Part shown: positions 39,655 to 50,754 of the stretch, in pieces
How positions within the stretch are numbered: the stretch's first letter is position 1
How the letters are laid out: the number at the start of each line of letters is the position of its first letter
Origin: Symbiodinium natans
Lineage: Eukaryota > Sar > Dinophyceae > Suessiales > Symbiodiniaceae
DNA: 64,000 bases
Reading direction: 5' to 3'
Assembly (NCBI GenBank): GCA_905221605.1
Contig: CAJNDS010000142.1
Span: 59,700-123,699 of the forward strand
Translations under genes and position numbers: made by a program
The notes under the pieces: generated by a model
Told to the model about the DNA's origin: nothing
Seen by the model: the letters and a program-made list of their open reading frames with translations, nothing else
Databases searched by the model: none

Positions 39655-39795
39655 CCTAACCCCAAAACCCAAAACCCAAAACTCTAACTCCCTAAAACCC
39701 TAAAACCCCAAAACCCCAAAACCCCAAAACCCTAAAACCCTAAAACCCTAAAACCCTAAAACCCTAAAACCCTAAAACCCTAAACCCTAAACCCC
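39655..39795. repeat. Octamer variant array CCCTAAAA
   Basis: CCCTAAAA and CCCCAAAA repeat with 8-bp period instead of the usual 7, then return to CCCTAAA. A local spread of a longer variant. Confidence 0.75.
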
Positions 39796-39796
39796 C

Positions 39797-39860
39797 TCAG
39801 TGGCCCTGAGCCCTGAGGCTCCATCGTCCATGTCTGCGTCAAGGGCGGTCTTTCCGCGGC
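39797..39860 (-). CDS. Candidate exon with Asp-rich motif
   Basis: CCTCCAG|G leads to RGKTALDADMDDGASGLR on the minus strand. The plus strand has equally good splice sites (CCCCTCAG| and CCTGGAG|GTTTAG) and an open frame, so strand rests on the DADMDD similarity to 37732-37775. Confidence 0.35.
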
Positions 39861-40146
39861 CTGGAGGTTTAGGGTTTAGGGTTTAGGGTTTAGGGATTGG
39901 GGAAAAGCCGCCCAACACCCCAAAACCCAGAAAGGTCTAGGCCTGAGGAGCCTGGGTTCCTGCGTGGGACGATAGGGTTGTTAAGACTTTAGGGTTTAGG
40001 GGTTTAGGATTTAGGGTTTAGGGTTTCAAGGGGGGTGTGTAAACTCGGGTTTGGGGTTTAGGGTTTAGGGTTTCGGGTTTAGGGCCTCCCTAATACTCAC
40101 TGCTACCTCTAAGGCTCCCTAAGCTTCTCGAAGGTTCCCTATGCGT

Positions 40147-40157
40147 ACCTAGCCCCC

Positions 40158-40191
<34 letters not shown>
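40147..40191 (+). repeat. Long poly-C tract (over 35 bases)
   Basis: An almost pure C run after CTAGCCCCCTCC. Length is unreliable in assemblies. Confidence 0.9.
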
Positions 40192-40193
<2 letters not shown>

Positions 40194-40299
40194 AACCCTA
40201 TATAAACCCTAAACCTCAAACCCTAAACCCTAAACCCCAAACCCTAAACCCCAAACCCTAAACCCTCCCTTAAGAACCCTGGCAGCTTTGGGGTTTTGT

Positions 40300-41360
40300 C
40301 GAGCTCCAGGGAGCTCCGAGTGGAGCCCTAAATTTTGGGGAACTTGGGCTTTTGGGGGGTGTAGGGTTTAGGGTTTAGGGTTTAGGGTTTAGGGTTTAGG
40401 GTTTAGGGTTTAGGGTTTAGGGTGATGATGCCCTTTTCTATATTTTGGGGACTCTAGGGTTTTGTGGGGTTTAGGGTCTAGGGCCATAAGGTTTAGGTGG
40501 AGGGTTTCAAGTGGTTTGGGGGGTTTCAGGGCTTTGGGGTTTAAGGCAATGAGACCCTATTCCAAGCTGAGTAAGCTGAGCCCTTGAAGGCGAGATCGAG
40601 TTAAAGGGTCCAGTGATCTCCCCCCTAAAGACCCGAAACACCCTCCCAGTAAAACCTGGAATGAAACAGAAAAGCCTGGAAACAAAAAAAAACATACAAC
40701 ACCTGGAATAAATGCCTTGCCATTTATCAGACCCCAGTGGCGGGGAGAGAGCAGCGCGTCAAAGCTGAGTGTCGACCGCTCCGCCTGAGGCTCGCGTCAT
40801 GGGCCGAAAATCCCCATTTAGGGGCCAATATTGAGGGACTATGCAACTCCCCTAAAGAGCTCCGCCTGAGGGTCTGCCCCTCTGACTTTGGTTGGTTGAG
40901 GCCGTTAGGGTTCAAGTGAGGTGTCCAGTAACTCAGAACCCTAAACCCTAAACCCCAAAAGTTGCCCTGCCAACTGGTAACCTATCGGATTCCTGGCCCT
41001 CATGCTGCAAGTACCGACTATTCCATATACCAAAGCCCGTAAAGATACCAGTAATAAGCCGGAGATCTACCTCAAAATCCACTAAGTCACAAACCCCAGG
41101 CCCTAAAACCCCTAAATCCTAAACCCTCATATCTAAACTCCTTTTTGGGAAGTGCTCCCACAGGCCCTACCTAAATCCTAAACTCCTTCCCCCCTGGTAC
41201 ACCCTCAAGGTTCAGGGTTTAGGGTTTAGGGCTTATAGGGCCTAGCGTTTCGGGCTTCGGGTTTAGGGATTAAGAGTCTAGGGCAAAAAACTTTAAAACA
41301 CCCTAAACCCTAAACCCTAAACCCTAAACCCTAAACCCTAAACCCACAAAACTTAACACA
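40300..41360. other. Telomere-like repeats plus unassigned islands
   Basis: TTTAGGG copies at 40365-40425, unique sequence at 40500-41150 with open frames on both strands but no recognisable protein or paired splice sites, then CCCTAAA at 41298-41345. Confidence 0.5.
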
Positions 41361-41365
41361 ACAAA

Positions 41366-41449
41366 TCCCGCCGTCGCCTTCGGCGAGAGGAGGGCTGCCA
41401 AGCCCAACGGGCCTGGCGAGGCCTTCCAGCGCAAAGTCGGCTCGTGGAG
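41366..41449. other. Exon-like island, copy 1 of a duplicated pair
   Basis: ATCCCGCCGTCGCCTTCGGC then GAGAGGAGGGC is shared with 41797-41851. On the plus strand it can read PAVAFGERRAAKPNG up to TGGAG|GTCCCC; the minus strand is also open. Orientation is unresolved. Confidence 0.35.
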
Positions 41450-41796
41450 GTCCCCGAAGCCCTACATACCCTAAAGACCCTAAAAACCCTAAAGACCCTA
41501 AACCCTAAACCCTAAACCCTAAACCCTAAACCCTAAACCCTAGCCCTAAACCCTAAAGCCTGTACACCCTAATGCGTTGCGTCTCCAGGTTCACCAGTGA
41601 CAAAAGAATTCAAGGGTCCGTTACCAAAAATGCGATTGAGGGCTTATAGGACCTTAGGGTCTAGGGTTTATAGGCCTTAAGGTTTAGGGTTTAGGGCTTC
41701 GGGTTCCCTAAGTCTAAGCCTAAGCCCTAAGCCCTAAGCCCTAAACCCTCAACCCTAAACCCTATAGGACCTAGAGTCTAGGGCACGAAACAAAAG

Positions 41797-41851
41797 CATC
41801 CCGCCGTCGCTTTCGGCGAGAGGAGGGCGGCCTTCAGCGCGGAGTCGGTTC
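41797..41851. other. Exon-like island, copy 2 of a duplicated pair
   Basis: On the plus strand AAAAG|C, then PAVAFGERRAAFSAESV, then TTC|GTGTAAG, a good donor. The two copies differ by a 24-bp-class length change after GGGCGGCC/GGGCTGCC. Both sit between telomere-type arrays. Confidence 0.35.
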
Positions 41852-41865
41852 GTGTAAGCCCTAAA

Positions 41866-41925
41866 CCCTAAACCCTAAACCCTAAACCCTAAACCCTAAA
41901 CCCTAAACCCTAAACCCTAAACCCT
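41866..41925. repeat. CCCTAAA array
   Basis: About nine perfect copies right after the island at 41797-41851. Confidence 0.9.
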
Positions 41926-42599
41926 GGCCCTAAACCCTAAACCCTACACCCTAACTCGTTCTTGCGGTTCAGCGGGCTTGTTGAAGTTTAGGGTTTACGG
42001 GGTCGGGCAATGAAAGAGTCTCTGGGTTTCCCCAGCGACCCAAGAATAAAAGGGTTCCATACACTACCTAAAATGCGACCAAAAACATAGAACAATCCGC
42101 ATGCTTCTTCTCGCAGCAGCGTGAGGCAAGCTACACAGCCGTCTTGGAAGGAAGCCTCCAGCTTGGGAAATGTTAGTTTAGGGTTGAGGGGTTAGGGATT
42201 AGGTTTAGGGCTTGCTTGCTGGTTTTCCAACCCTACTCAAAGCTCTACTTATAGCATGCACCCTAAGCCCTAAACACCCTGCTTATCACACTCTGCAACC
42301 TACAAGCCCTATAAACCCCAACAACCCTAAACCCCACACATGGGGGGATAATTTATTTCTGGGGTTCCTTAGTAAGGACTATGGTATCCTGGGAGGCACA
42401 TGTAAAGGGGGGGAGGGGCTATATTCACCCTAATCTTTCCCCAAACCCTAAACCCCAAACTGCCCGACGAACTTTCACGCAGGGGTTTAGGGTTTATAGG
42501 GAAAAGGGTTTAGGGTTTATAGGGTTTACGGTTTAGTGTTTAGAGCTTAGGGTTTAGGGTTACTGCCCTCTTAGTCGGCCCCTGAGGCCGGGGCAGCCG

Positions 42600-42655
42600 G
42601 TGGCGGAGAACGGCCGCGAGCACGGGCAGGCGTTGCCACAGCACGCCTGCAGGTT
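42600..42655. other. Ambiguous G+C-rich exon-like island
   Basis: The plus strand has CCTCTTAG| and CTGCAG|GTTTAG with 26 open codons (SAPEAGAAGGGERPRARA...). The minus strand has CTGCAG|G and an open frame too. High G+C makes both readings weak. Confidence 0.3.
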
Positions 42656-43833
42656 TAGGGTTTTAGGGTTTAGGGTTTAGGGCTAGGGTTTAGGGTATAG
42701 GGTATAGGGTATAAGGTTTAGGGTTTAGGGTTTGGGGCTTAGGGGCAGATTCTGGCTGAAGTTTGGAGTTTCGGGTCTGTATATAGGCTTCAGGCTTCGT
42801 GCGCGGGTTTATCTTTTAGGCTTTAGACTTCAAACGTTTGGGGTTCTTTCTGGTTCGGGGCTTTTTCGGCTAGGGCTGCGGGCCTTTGCAGGATGTAGCG
42901 GTTGAGGGTGTTAAGGCTGCATGACAAATTTTGGCTTCAGGGCTTAGGAGAAGAGACAAACCCTAAACTCTAAGCCCTAAGCCCTAAACCCTACATCCCT
43001 AAGAGGGCCTTTCAGAAGGGTTCGAGAACTGAGCTGCATAAGCAATGCCAGAAATCTGGTGCCCTTGGGTGCAGTGAATGCTGAGTGTTTGGGGTTTGCG
43101 GTTTGGGGTTTAGGGTTTAGGGTTTAGGATTTAGGGTTTAGGGTTTAGGGTTGGGGGTTTACGGTTCATCAGTGTACCTCTAATAGGGTGGGCCGTGGAT
43201 GCATAGAGTTCTCTCCCCCGAAACTCGACGAAGCAACAAGTTCCTGACTGGATGATGATGCAGGTATACCGTGTTCTTGTTCAAGATCTTGAACTAGGTT
43301 ACGTTAAATCCTAAACCTTAAGCCCTAAACCCTGAACCCTAAACCCAAAAATGGACAAACATCGGGTTCATATAGCAAAGAATACGGTGCCCTTGTTGTT
43401 GTAAAATACTACTACGCACTCTAGGGTTCGCTTCGGGTTTCGGGGCTTAGGGTTGATGGGTTGAGGGGGGCTAGAGTTTACGGGTTTGGTTTCGAGGTTG
43501 CGGATTGAGGAATTTAGGGGTTTAGGGGTTGAGTGGTTTAGGATTTCTAGGGCTTGAGCATGAGCATCTTCCAACGAGAGTTGCTTCAAGGCCACCCTAA
43601 ACCCTAAACCCTAAACCCCGAACCCCAAAATCCGAAACCCGAAGCCCTGGGTGCAGCCGTGAAGCTTGCTGACAGCCGGCGTGACGGAACCTGCCAGGGC
43701 AACTTTGCCCCCGGGTTAGGGCTTCAAGTTGTGTGGTTGAGGGTTTAGGGCCTAAGGCCCTAAACCCTAAACCCTAAACCCGAAACCCTGAACCCTAAAC
43801 CCTAAACCCTAAACCCGAGAAGTATAGGGTGTA

Positions 43834-43936
43834 CTTAGTTACTGAGTTCATAAGCCCCCAAAAAGTGTACACGTTCAGTTTTATAGGGGATTACAGTAAC
43901 CCAAAAAGTGTAAAGTGTACTCACTCAGCTACTCAG
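43834..43936. mobile_element. 103-bp inverted-repeat element, copy 1, with TGTA target duplication
   Basis: Termini CTTAGTTACTGAGT and ACTCAGCTACTCAG are inverted repeats (11 of 14 bases). The element is flanked by TGTA at 43830-43833 and 43937-43940. The second copy (50468-50570) is the same length, differs at a few positions and has a different flanking duplication. The overlapping open frame 43829-44062 runs through the element. Confidence 0.8.
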
Positions 43937-44039
43937 TGTAGGCTTCTAAGCTATCTCAGCCACCTTTCTGGGGCGATGCCGGACACTTCGCGGTTGGGGC
44001 CATTGGCGTCGACCCAGCTGGCCTGGGATGCGAGCTGTC

Positions 44040-44165
44040 TGTACTTTGGGTTTAGGGTTTAGGGTTTAGGGTTTGGGGTTTAGGGTTTGGGGTTTGGGGT
44101 TTGGGGTTTAGGGTTTAGGGTCCAAGGTTTAGGGTTTAGGGCTTAGGGCTTAGGGTTTAGGGCAA
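44040..44165. repeat. TTTAGGG/TTTGGGG array
   Basis: Mixed heptamers on the plus strand. Confidence 0.8.
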
Positions 44166-44526
44166 CCGTGGGGTTTAGGATTTAGGCTAAAGTCCTCCGA
44201 AACCTTCTACAGTGTGTGTCTTTGCGCCCAAGCACCCCTGAAGTGGACCCTACTTGGAGGTTCATGGCACTTATTAACCAATTATAACTGCACTTATAAC
44301 AGGGTTTAGGCTTTAGGGTTTAGGGTTTAAGGTTTAGGATCTAGGGTCTAGGGTTTAGGGTGGATTCATGTCTCTGAACCTCATTTGAGTTAGGTCCGCA
44401 CCCAAACGCTTAGGCTCACAATAGCCCGAAACCTTTTGTTTTATATAATCCGGCTTTGAACTTTGAACCATAAAGCACGAGTCCTCGGCGTCCTAGGGAA
44501 AGACCATACCAGAAAAAAAAAAAAAA

Positions 44527-44645
44527 AACGAACCCTTCAAAGTACTGAGAAAGAACACGTTTTTGAGAAACAAGTTCTAAATGACGCTACTAGTACTGAA
44601 CTCCATAACCACGACTATGCCACTCCAAGAGCACCTCTACAACAG
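44527..44645 (+). CDS. Candidate exon, unknown protein
   Basis: The plus strand reads TLQSTEKEHVFEKQVLNDAT, then STELHNHDYATPRAPLQQ to CAACAG|GTGTGCC. The left border is lost in a poly-A run. A following island (44703-44763) is also open on the plus strand. Confidence 0.3.
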
Positions 44646-44819
44646 GTGTGCCTGAACTTAAAACCGGACTGACTAGAGTTGCGGGCGACCAACTCTGGTG
44701 GAGTCATGCGGGAAGATGGACATGCGCCGCTATGCCCATGCAGGCCGACTGAACATCGACCAGAACCCTAACCCTAAACCATATAACTTTAACCCTAAAC
44801 CCTAAACACCCTAAACACT

Positions 44820-44895
44820 CTGAACACCCAACCCTGAACCCTGAACCCTGAACCCTGAACCCTGAACCCTGAACCCTGAACCCTGAACCCTAAAC
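44820..44895. repeat. CCCTGAA variant array
   Basis: About eight tandem CCCTGAA heptamers next to CCCTAAA: a local block of a single variant. Confidence 0.85.
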
Positions 44896-44938
44896 CCTAA
44901 ACCCTAAACACCCAACCCAAGCCCAAAACGACGGTGAC

Positions 44939-45048
44939 CTGAAGTTGCATTCTGCGGGCTTCTCAGCTCCCGGTGTCGCCGAGCACTTGGTCGTCACGCG
45001 GCGGGCCGGCGTTGCCGGGGCTGACGGAGCTTCAAGGGCTTGAAAGGC
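44939..45048 (-). CDS. Exon, Ala/Pro-rich, third of a phase-linked run
   Basis: The minus strand reads AFQALEAPSAPATPARRV, then TTKCSATPGAEKPAECNF, from CTCTAAG|G to CTTCAG|GTCACC, 36 codons plus two bases. It starts in phase 0, matching the end of exon 45543-45643. A plus-strand frame is also open, but lacks paired splice sites. Confidence 0.55.
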
Positions 45049-45542
45049 CTTAGAGTTTAGTAGGGTTTAGTAGGGTTTAGTATGGTGTATTAGGGGTTTA
45101 GTAGGGTTTAGTAGAGTTTAGTAGGGTTTAGTAGGGTTTAGTAGGGTTTAGGGTTTAGGGTTGAGACACACGCCCATCTGTATGTGTCGGCGTTCATGCC
45201 TAGGTGACAAGGGGGTCGGCCTTCACCCTATCATCCCAACAGGCCATGGAGCCAGGAGGCTTTCAAGTACATTCCTTATGAAGTATAGTTATACGGTAAC
45301 ACAAAGGATCTAGAGTATGGATCGACGAACACACCCTAAGGAATATCAGGCCTATAGAAGGCCTTTAGAGGGCCTATAAGGCCTATCAGGCCTCTAAGGC
45401 CTTTTTAGCTTATAGGGCCTAAGGCCTAGGGCCTATGGCCTAGGGTCTCAGGCCCAAGGCCTAAAGGGGTTGAGGGCTCAGGGTTGAGTGCCCTAAACCC
45501 TAAACCCTAAACCCTACACCCTAAACCCTAAACCCAAGGTGC
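45049..45542 (-). other. Intron with inverted telomere-like ends
   Basis: On the minus strand it starts GCACCTTGGGTTTAGGGTTT and ends with CCCTACTAAACTCTAAG, a GC-AG intron. The 3' part is a 10-bp variant array (TTTAGTAGGG on the plus strand, 45053-45150). The middle holds an AGGCCTATA-rich stretch (45345-45460) and unique sequence. Confidence 0.5.
45345..45460. repeat. AGGCCTATA-type short repeats
   Basis: AGGCCTATAGA, AGGCCTTTAGAGGGCCTATA, AGGCCTATCAGGCCTCTAAG and similar, palindromic AGGCCT being the common core. Confidence 0.75.
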
Positions 45543-45643
45543 CTGCTTCTCGTGGGGCAGGCGGCGCTTCGGAGACCATGCGGTTCCGCGCCGCGCCGAA
45601 GGGCCTTCGTCGGCGATATGCCCCGGACCCTTGAACGCTTTTC
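45543..45643 (-). CDS. Exon, basic, second of a phase-linked run
   Basis: The minus strand reads KAFKGPGHIADEGPSARRGT then AWSPKRRLPHEKQ, from GTTCAG|G to AAGCAG|GCACC (GC donor). Two leading bases complete a glycine codon with the last base of 45937-46030. It ends in phase 0. Confidence 0.55.
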
Positions 45644-45936
45644 CTGAACGTCCCAACCCTAAACCCTAAACCGCAAACCCGAAACCCTAAACCCTAAACC
45701 CTAAACCCCAAACCCGAAACCCCAAACCCGAAACCCTAAAAATGGAAGCCGGAGCTCGTTCTCAACCCTGAACCTTTCATCTTAATCCCTCAAACCCCAA
45801 GCCCTAAGCCCTCAACCCTAAACCCGACGCCATCACACCCTAAACCCTAAACCCTGAACCCCAAAACCCAACCCTAACCCTAAACCCTAAACCCTAAACC
45901 CTAAACCCTAAACCCTAAACCCTAAACCCTGAGAAC

Positions 45937-46030
45937 CTAAAGACAGCTGGGCAAGGAGCGTCATGGCGGAGAGGCCCAGCGAGGTGGTTGCCTCCGGAAG
46001 CTTTTCGGCCTCGGGCATCGCGGTCTTGAC
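45937..46030 (-). CDS. Exon, first of a phase-linked run
   Basis: The minus strand reads VKTAMPEAEKLPEATTSLGL then SAMTLLAQLSL from CTCCAG|G to CTTTAG|GTTCTC, 31 codons plus one base, which joins the GA of the next exon. An alternative acceptor 9 bases upstream (CATTCAG|C) would add two bases and fit a preceding phase-1 exon. Confidence 0.55.
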
Positions 46031-46049
46031 CTGGAGAGCTGAATGAACC

Positions 46050-46200
46050 AAGGGTTTAGGGTTTAGGGTTTAGGGTTTAGGGTTTAGGGTTTAGGGTTCA
46101 GGGTTTGGGGTTTGGGGTTTGGGGTTAGAATTAGGGTTCAGGGTTTGGGGTTTGGGGTTTGGGGTTTGAAGTTTGGGGTTTGGGGTTTAGGGTTTCGGGC
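46050..46200. repeat. TTTAGGG/TTTGGGG array
   Basis: Plus-strand heptamers upstream (minus sense) of exon 45937-46030. Confidence 0.85.
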
Positions 46201-46506
46201 TTAATTCGGGTACAGGATCCCCATATAAGGGTTTAGGGTTGGACCCATTTCGGGTACAGGTTAGAGTTGAAGCCCCCCCATTCGTAAGTTCTCCCCCCAC
46301 TGCGAGGGGCCATCACTTTTTGACCCTGGGATAGCCTAACAGCCGCTGCTACGGCAAAGCTGAGAACCAGAGCGGTTAAAGGGTTGTGAAGCTGTGAAGC
46401 TCAATCCAAGCTTGGATACTTGTATCCGTCCTGCTTGGCGAAGCTGTAGGCCCCTAAACCCTAAACCCTAAACCCTAAACCCTAAACCCTAAACCCTACA
46501 TGCTTC

Positions 46507-46597
46507 CTTGGACTGCCGCTAGACGCCCCTGGATGTACTCAAGCGTCTCTTCTTGGAGCAACTCATTTTGCAGGCGAATCTTGCCGTTGGAGAGATC
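46507..46597 (-). CDS. Candidate exon, Leu/Gln/Glu-rich helix
   Basis: The minus strand reads LSNGKIRLQNELLQEETLEY then IQGRLAAVQ. It starts at AATTAG| and may end at CAAG|GAAGC (GA donor) or AAGCAT|GTAGGG. Only this frame is open. A GA donor would give the phase 1 needed by the alternative acceptor at 46030. Confidence 0.5.
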
Positions 46598-47186
46598 TAA
46601 TTTTCCTTAAGGGGTGTGCAGGATGGAGGTTCTGGACTTGCTTCCTTCGTTTCGGGTCTTAAACATGAAAGGAGCTACTTCGGTCTTAGGGTTCAGAATT
46701 TAGATTCTTTTGCTAGTTCAGGGTGTAGGGTTTAGGGCCAGGGTATGCAGTTGTCCGGGTAGACTGCTTGGGGTCCAAAACCTCGGCACCGTCATCGGGG
46801 GACCAGACTCTTCTACGATATGAAAAGATGGCACCACAATGTTGGGAACCCTTTATACCCCAATAGAGTATAATCCTTTTGCAAAATCCCTCCTACCCCC
46901 CGCCCCCCCAAACCCCAAAGCCTAGGCCTTGGACCTGAAATCCCAGACGCGAGAAGCCTAAACCCTAAACCCTACACCCTAGAACCCTAGAACCTTAACC
47001 ATACCCGAAACCCTACGCCCTAGAACCGTAAACCCTAAACCCTAGAACCTAGAACCCTGAGCCCTAAACCCTAACACTCTAAACCCTAGGCCCTAGAACC
47101 CTAGACCCTAAACCCCAAACCCTAAATCCTATACCCTGAACCCTATAAACCCTAAACCCTAAACCCCAAAGTGTCCGTGATGCCAC

Positions 47187-47242
47187 CTGCTCCTCAGCCT
47201 CGCCCAGGCCGCGCCGGCGTTTGAGCAGGGGCTCGCCCTCAC
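47187..47242 (-). CDS. Candidate exon, basic/acidic, canonical CAG|GT donor
   Basis: From CCCAGAG|G to GAGCAG|GTGGCA the minus strand reads EGEPLLKRRRGLGEAEEQ, 18 codons after two leading bases. Clean borders at both sides; telomere-type repeat directly adjoins on both flanks. Confidence 0.5.
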
Positions 47243-48131
47243 CTCTGGGGGCAAGGGCTTAGGGTTTAGGATTTAGGGTTTAGGGTTTGGGGTTTAGGGT
47301 TTAGGGTTGGGGTTTTGGGTTTGCGGTTTGGGGTTTAGGGTTTGGGGTTTAGGGTTTGGGGCTTAGGGTTTAGTGTTTAGGGCTTGATTAGGGCTTAGGG
47401 ACCCCAACCCTGTTTTTTTTCTGGGATACCTGAGAATCCTATAGGCTATCGGGATTTTTCTCAGAGCCTACGACAAAAAAGTTGCGGGCTCTTCAAGCAG
47501 GCTGTGGGATCTTGGCTTTTGGGGTTTGGGCATAGAAGGCCCTAGAGAGTTTAGAGTGTTTAGGGGGTTTAGCGTCAAAGGCTCAGGATTTACCCTAAAC
47601 CCTAAACCCTAAACCCGAAACCCAAAACCCGAAGTCCTAAACCCGAAATCCTAAACCCTAAACCCTAATTAAACCCTAAACCCCAAACCCCAAACCCTAA
47701 ACCCTAGACCCTAAACCCTAACCCTAAACCCTAAACCGGTTTAGGGTTCAGGGGCTTATAGCCATGAACCCATCGTGAGGGCGGAGGTGGAAACCGATAG
47801 CATCAGGGCATCCACCCGTCAGGCCCTGAGGTCGCACTCCTACAGGTGCCCATACATACTCCATAGGGACCCCAAAGCCGTAAACTCCGTTAGGGTTTAC
47901 GGTTTTTGGGGTTTAGGGTTTAGGGTATAGGGTTTAGGGTTTCTCATAGCCCCCTAAACCCTCAACCCTCAACCCTCAACCCTATACCCTACTCGAACTG
48001 CCTTTCCAGACCTTCGGCTCCCTTGTCTAAACCCTGTGAGGCCTCAAGCGACGGAACCCCTTGGGTTTGGCCCAACACCAAGCCTAGGGCCAGTGCCCCA
48101 GCCTGGATCCCCCGCCCCCATAGCCAGAACA

Positions 48132-48227
48132 CCCTCAATACCAGCCCTAGGGCTACAAGCCCGGGCTGCTCTGATGAATCGCAAGCCTAGAGAGCCCAAA
48201 CCTTAAATCCTAAACAGCCTCAACCCT
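48132..48227. repeat. Duplicated segment CTCAATACCAGCC..., copy 1
   Basis: CCCTCAATACCAGCCCTAGG, GCTACAAGCCCGGGCTGCTC and GATGAATCGCAAGCCTAG recur at 48566-48660 with few differences. A shorter partial copy starts at 48516. Confidence 0.75.
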
Positions 48228-48565
48228 TAACCCTAAACGGCCGAAACCCAAAAAACAACTAAACAGCGTAAACCCTATAGTTCCACCGTAAACCAGGGAG
48301 GGGGGGGTTAGGGTTTAGGGTTTAGGGTTTAGGGTTCAGGGTTCAGGGTTCAGGGTTCAGGGTTGAGGGTTCAAGGTTTAGGGTTTAGGGTTTTGCAAAG
48401 GGCTTCAGGTTTAGGGTTTAGGGGAAGGCCTTGGCGCTTCAGGGTTGCAGGGCTTAGGTTAACCCAGGCTCCTGAAAGGGCTTGGGGCTTAGGGTTTAGG
48501 GTTGGGTCTAACGGTCTAACCCTCAATACCAGCCCTGAAAGCAGCTGGGACTATAGCCATAACCC

Positions 48566-48660
48566 CCTCAATACCAGCCTTAGGGCTACAAGCCCAGGCT
48601 GCTCGGATGAATCGCAAGCCTAGGCAGCCCAAACCCTAAATCCTAAACAGCCCAAACCCC
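48566..48660. repeat. Duplicated segment CTCAATACCAGCC..., copy 2
   Basis: About 430 bp from copy 1; both are followed by CCCAAACC(T/C)TAAATCCTAAACAG. The origin is probably segmental duplication or an unrecognised element. Confidence 0.75.
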
Positions 48661-48789
48661 AAACCCTAAACAGCCCAAACCCCAAACCCTAAACAGCCCA
48701 AACCCTAAACCCTAACCCTAGACGGCCTAACCCCCCCCCCCCCCCAAAAAAAAAAAAAACAAAAAAAACAGCCTAAACCCTCTAGTTAC

Positions 48790-48895
48790 ACCGCGAACCC
48801 TGAAAACCCTAAACCCTAAACCCTAAACCCTAAACCCTAAACCCTAAACCCTAAACCCTAAACCCTAAACCCTAAACCCTAAACCCTAAACCCTA
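48790..48895. repeat. CCCTAAA array, about 14 perfect copies
   Basis: Lies immediately downstream (minus sense) of exon 48933-49015, so the intron starts GTAGGGTTTAGG. Confidence 0.9.
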
Positions 48896-48932
48896 ACCCT
48901 AAATCCTAAACCCCAAACAGCCTAAACCCTAC

Positions 48933-49015
48933 GCTTTCGGCCCAGAAGCTCTCCATCAGCTTCGCCACGGTCGCGTTGAGGGACTGGAATTGCGCCTTGC
49001 TTGGGACCAGATCTC
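48933..49015 (-). CDS. Exon 6 of the phase-linked repeat-module run
   Basis: CAGCCGAG|G opens two bases plus 27 codons, DLVPSKAQFQSLNATVAKLM then ESFWAES, ending AGC|GTAGGG. The two leading bases join the final G of exon 49809-49872 to make glycine. VPSKxxFxxLNxxVxKLM is one copy of the module also seen in 51823-51902 (VPSRASIMVLNQALHAKA). Confidence 0.6.
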
Positions 49016-49034
49016 CTCGGCTGACGGGAGAGAT

Positions 49035-49215
<181 letters not shown>

Positions 49216-49289
49216 GGAGTCCTGTCTCTATTAGGGTTTTCCAGGGCACCCAACCCAAAACTCCTGAAGGTACAGGGTTTGGGGGTTCT

Positions 49290-49425
49290 CCCCCCTCCCC
49301 CCTTCCCCCCCCCTCCTCCTCCCCTCCTCCTCCCCTCCTCCTCCCCTCCTCCTCCCCTCCTCCTCCCCTCCTCCTCCCCTCCTCCTCCTCCCTCCTCCCC
49401 TCCTCCTCCCCTCCCTCAACCCTCA
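49290..49425. repeat. Polypyrimidine array CCTCCTCCC
   Basis: CTCCTCCCC repeats on the plus strand. Proline-rich plus and Glu/Gly-rich minus frames here are compositional. Confidence 0.85.
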
Positions 49426-49808
49426 ACCTGCAGGCCGGATCCAAAATAATCCTCCCCGTTACCCCATAACTAGCCTCTAGGGGTTCTACCTTGGACCCTT
49501 AAGCTGGTACGCTTGGGTTTTGGGGACCCTTTCTAAAGATCCTTAAGGTAGTATAAGGGCCATGTTAGGAGTAGATTTGGGGGAACCTCTAGGGGTACAA
49601 CCTTAGGGATAGGAGTCTGGATCCCTTATGATAGCCTTGGTTAGGGAGGGGGTGGGGACTGAGGAGCCCTAAACCCTGAACCTTGAACCCTGAACCCTAA
49701 ACCCTAAACCCTAAACTTTCATCTTAGACCATCGCCTAAACCCTGAACCCTGAGCCCCAAACCCTGAACCCTAAACCCTGAACCCTAAACCCTGAACTGT
49801 AAGAAAAC

Positions 49809-49872
49809 CGACTCTATCGGCCCAGCATCTGTCGGCCTTCTTCATGAGGCCCTCGTTGAGGGCGTGCAAGTC
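49809..49872 (-). CDS. Exon 5 of the phase-linked repeat-module run
   Basis: GTGGGGAG|G opens DLHALNEGLMKKADRCWADR and V plus one base, ending AGTCG|GTTTTC. It begins in phase 0, as required by exon 50755-50841. ALNEGLMKKAD matches ALQQLLLGKAD and VLNQALHAKAR in neighbouring exons. Confidence 0.6.
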
Positions 49873-50467
49873 CTCCCCACGATTGAGGGTTGATGGTCTA
49901 GGGGTTAGGGGTCCGTGTTTTATAGGGTTTACAGGGTTTAGAGGGTTTACAGGGCTTGTGGGTGTATAGGGTTTATGTGGTTTAGCGGGTTTATAATTAG
50001 GCTTTGTATAGGGTTTAGAGTTTAGAGGTTTTGGGTGTAGAGGGTTCATGGGGTTTATAGGGTTTATAGTGTTTACAGGGTTTGTAGAGATTTTAGGGTT
50101 CAGGGGTTCATAGGGTTTAGAGTCTACAATTTTCAGGGTTCTGGGGTGTTGGGGTTGCTAGGGATTATAGGGATTATAGGGTTTAGGGCTTATCTTTGTT
50201 TATAGGGTTTAGGGGTTTACAGGGTTTCTATGGTTTAGGGTTGATAATTAGGGTTTAGGGTTGATAAGGTTTTGGAGGGTTTACACGGTTTCTAGGGTTT
50301 GGGGTTTATAGGGTTTTAGGAAGTGTAGGGTTTATAGGGTTTCCAGGGTTTACAAGGTTTATGGGGTTTACATGGTTTAGGGTTTCAAAGGGTTTAGCCT
50401 GAGAATGGAAAGGGTCTGCTCTTCTGCTTCATGGCCTCAGAGCTTCTTTATCTAGGGACCTTCCTGA

Positions 50468-50570
50468 CTTAGTTACTGAGTTCATAAGCCCCCAAAATGT
50501 GTACACTGTCAGTTTTATAGGGGATTACAGTAACCCAAAAAGTGTAAAGTGTACTCACTCAGCTACTCAG
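50468..50570. mobile_element. 103-bp inverted-repeat element, copy 2, with CTGA target duplication
   Basis: Same element as 43834-43936, flanked by CTGA at 50464-50467 and 50571-50574. Removing the element and one CTGA leaves TTCCTGATATTCGAG, which reads through on the plus strand (GTFLIFEAVSGYDHG). On the minus strand the element could be spliced as GAGTAG...AACTAAG, a GA-AG intron. Confidence 0.8.
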
Positions 50571-50754
50571 CTGATATTCGAGGCCGTGTCTGGGTATGAT
50601 CATGGCATGGGGTTATCGGATTCTCTGGGTGCCCGAGTACCACTGAAGCCTCCCACTCAACCAGCAACCCTAAATCCTAAACCCTAAGCCCTAAGCCCTA
50701 AACCCTGAGCCCTGAACCCTGAACCGCAATCACCTAAACACTAGAAAACTAAAC

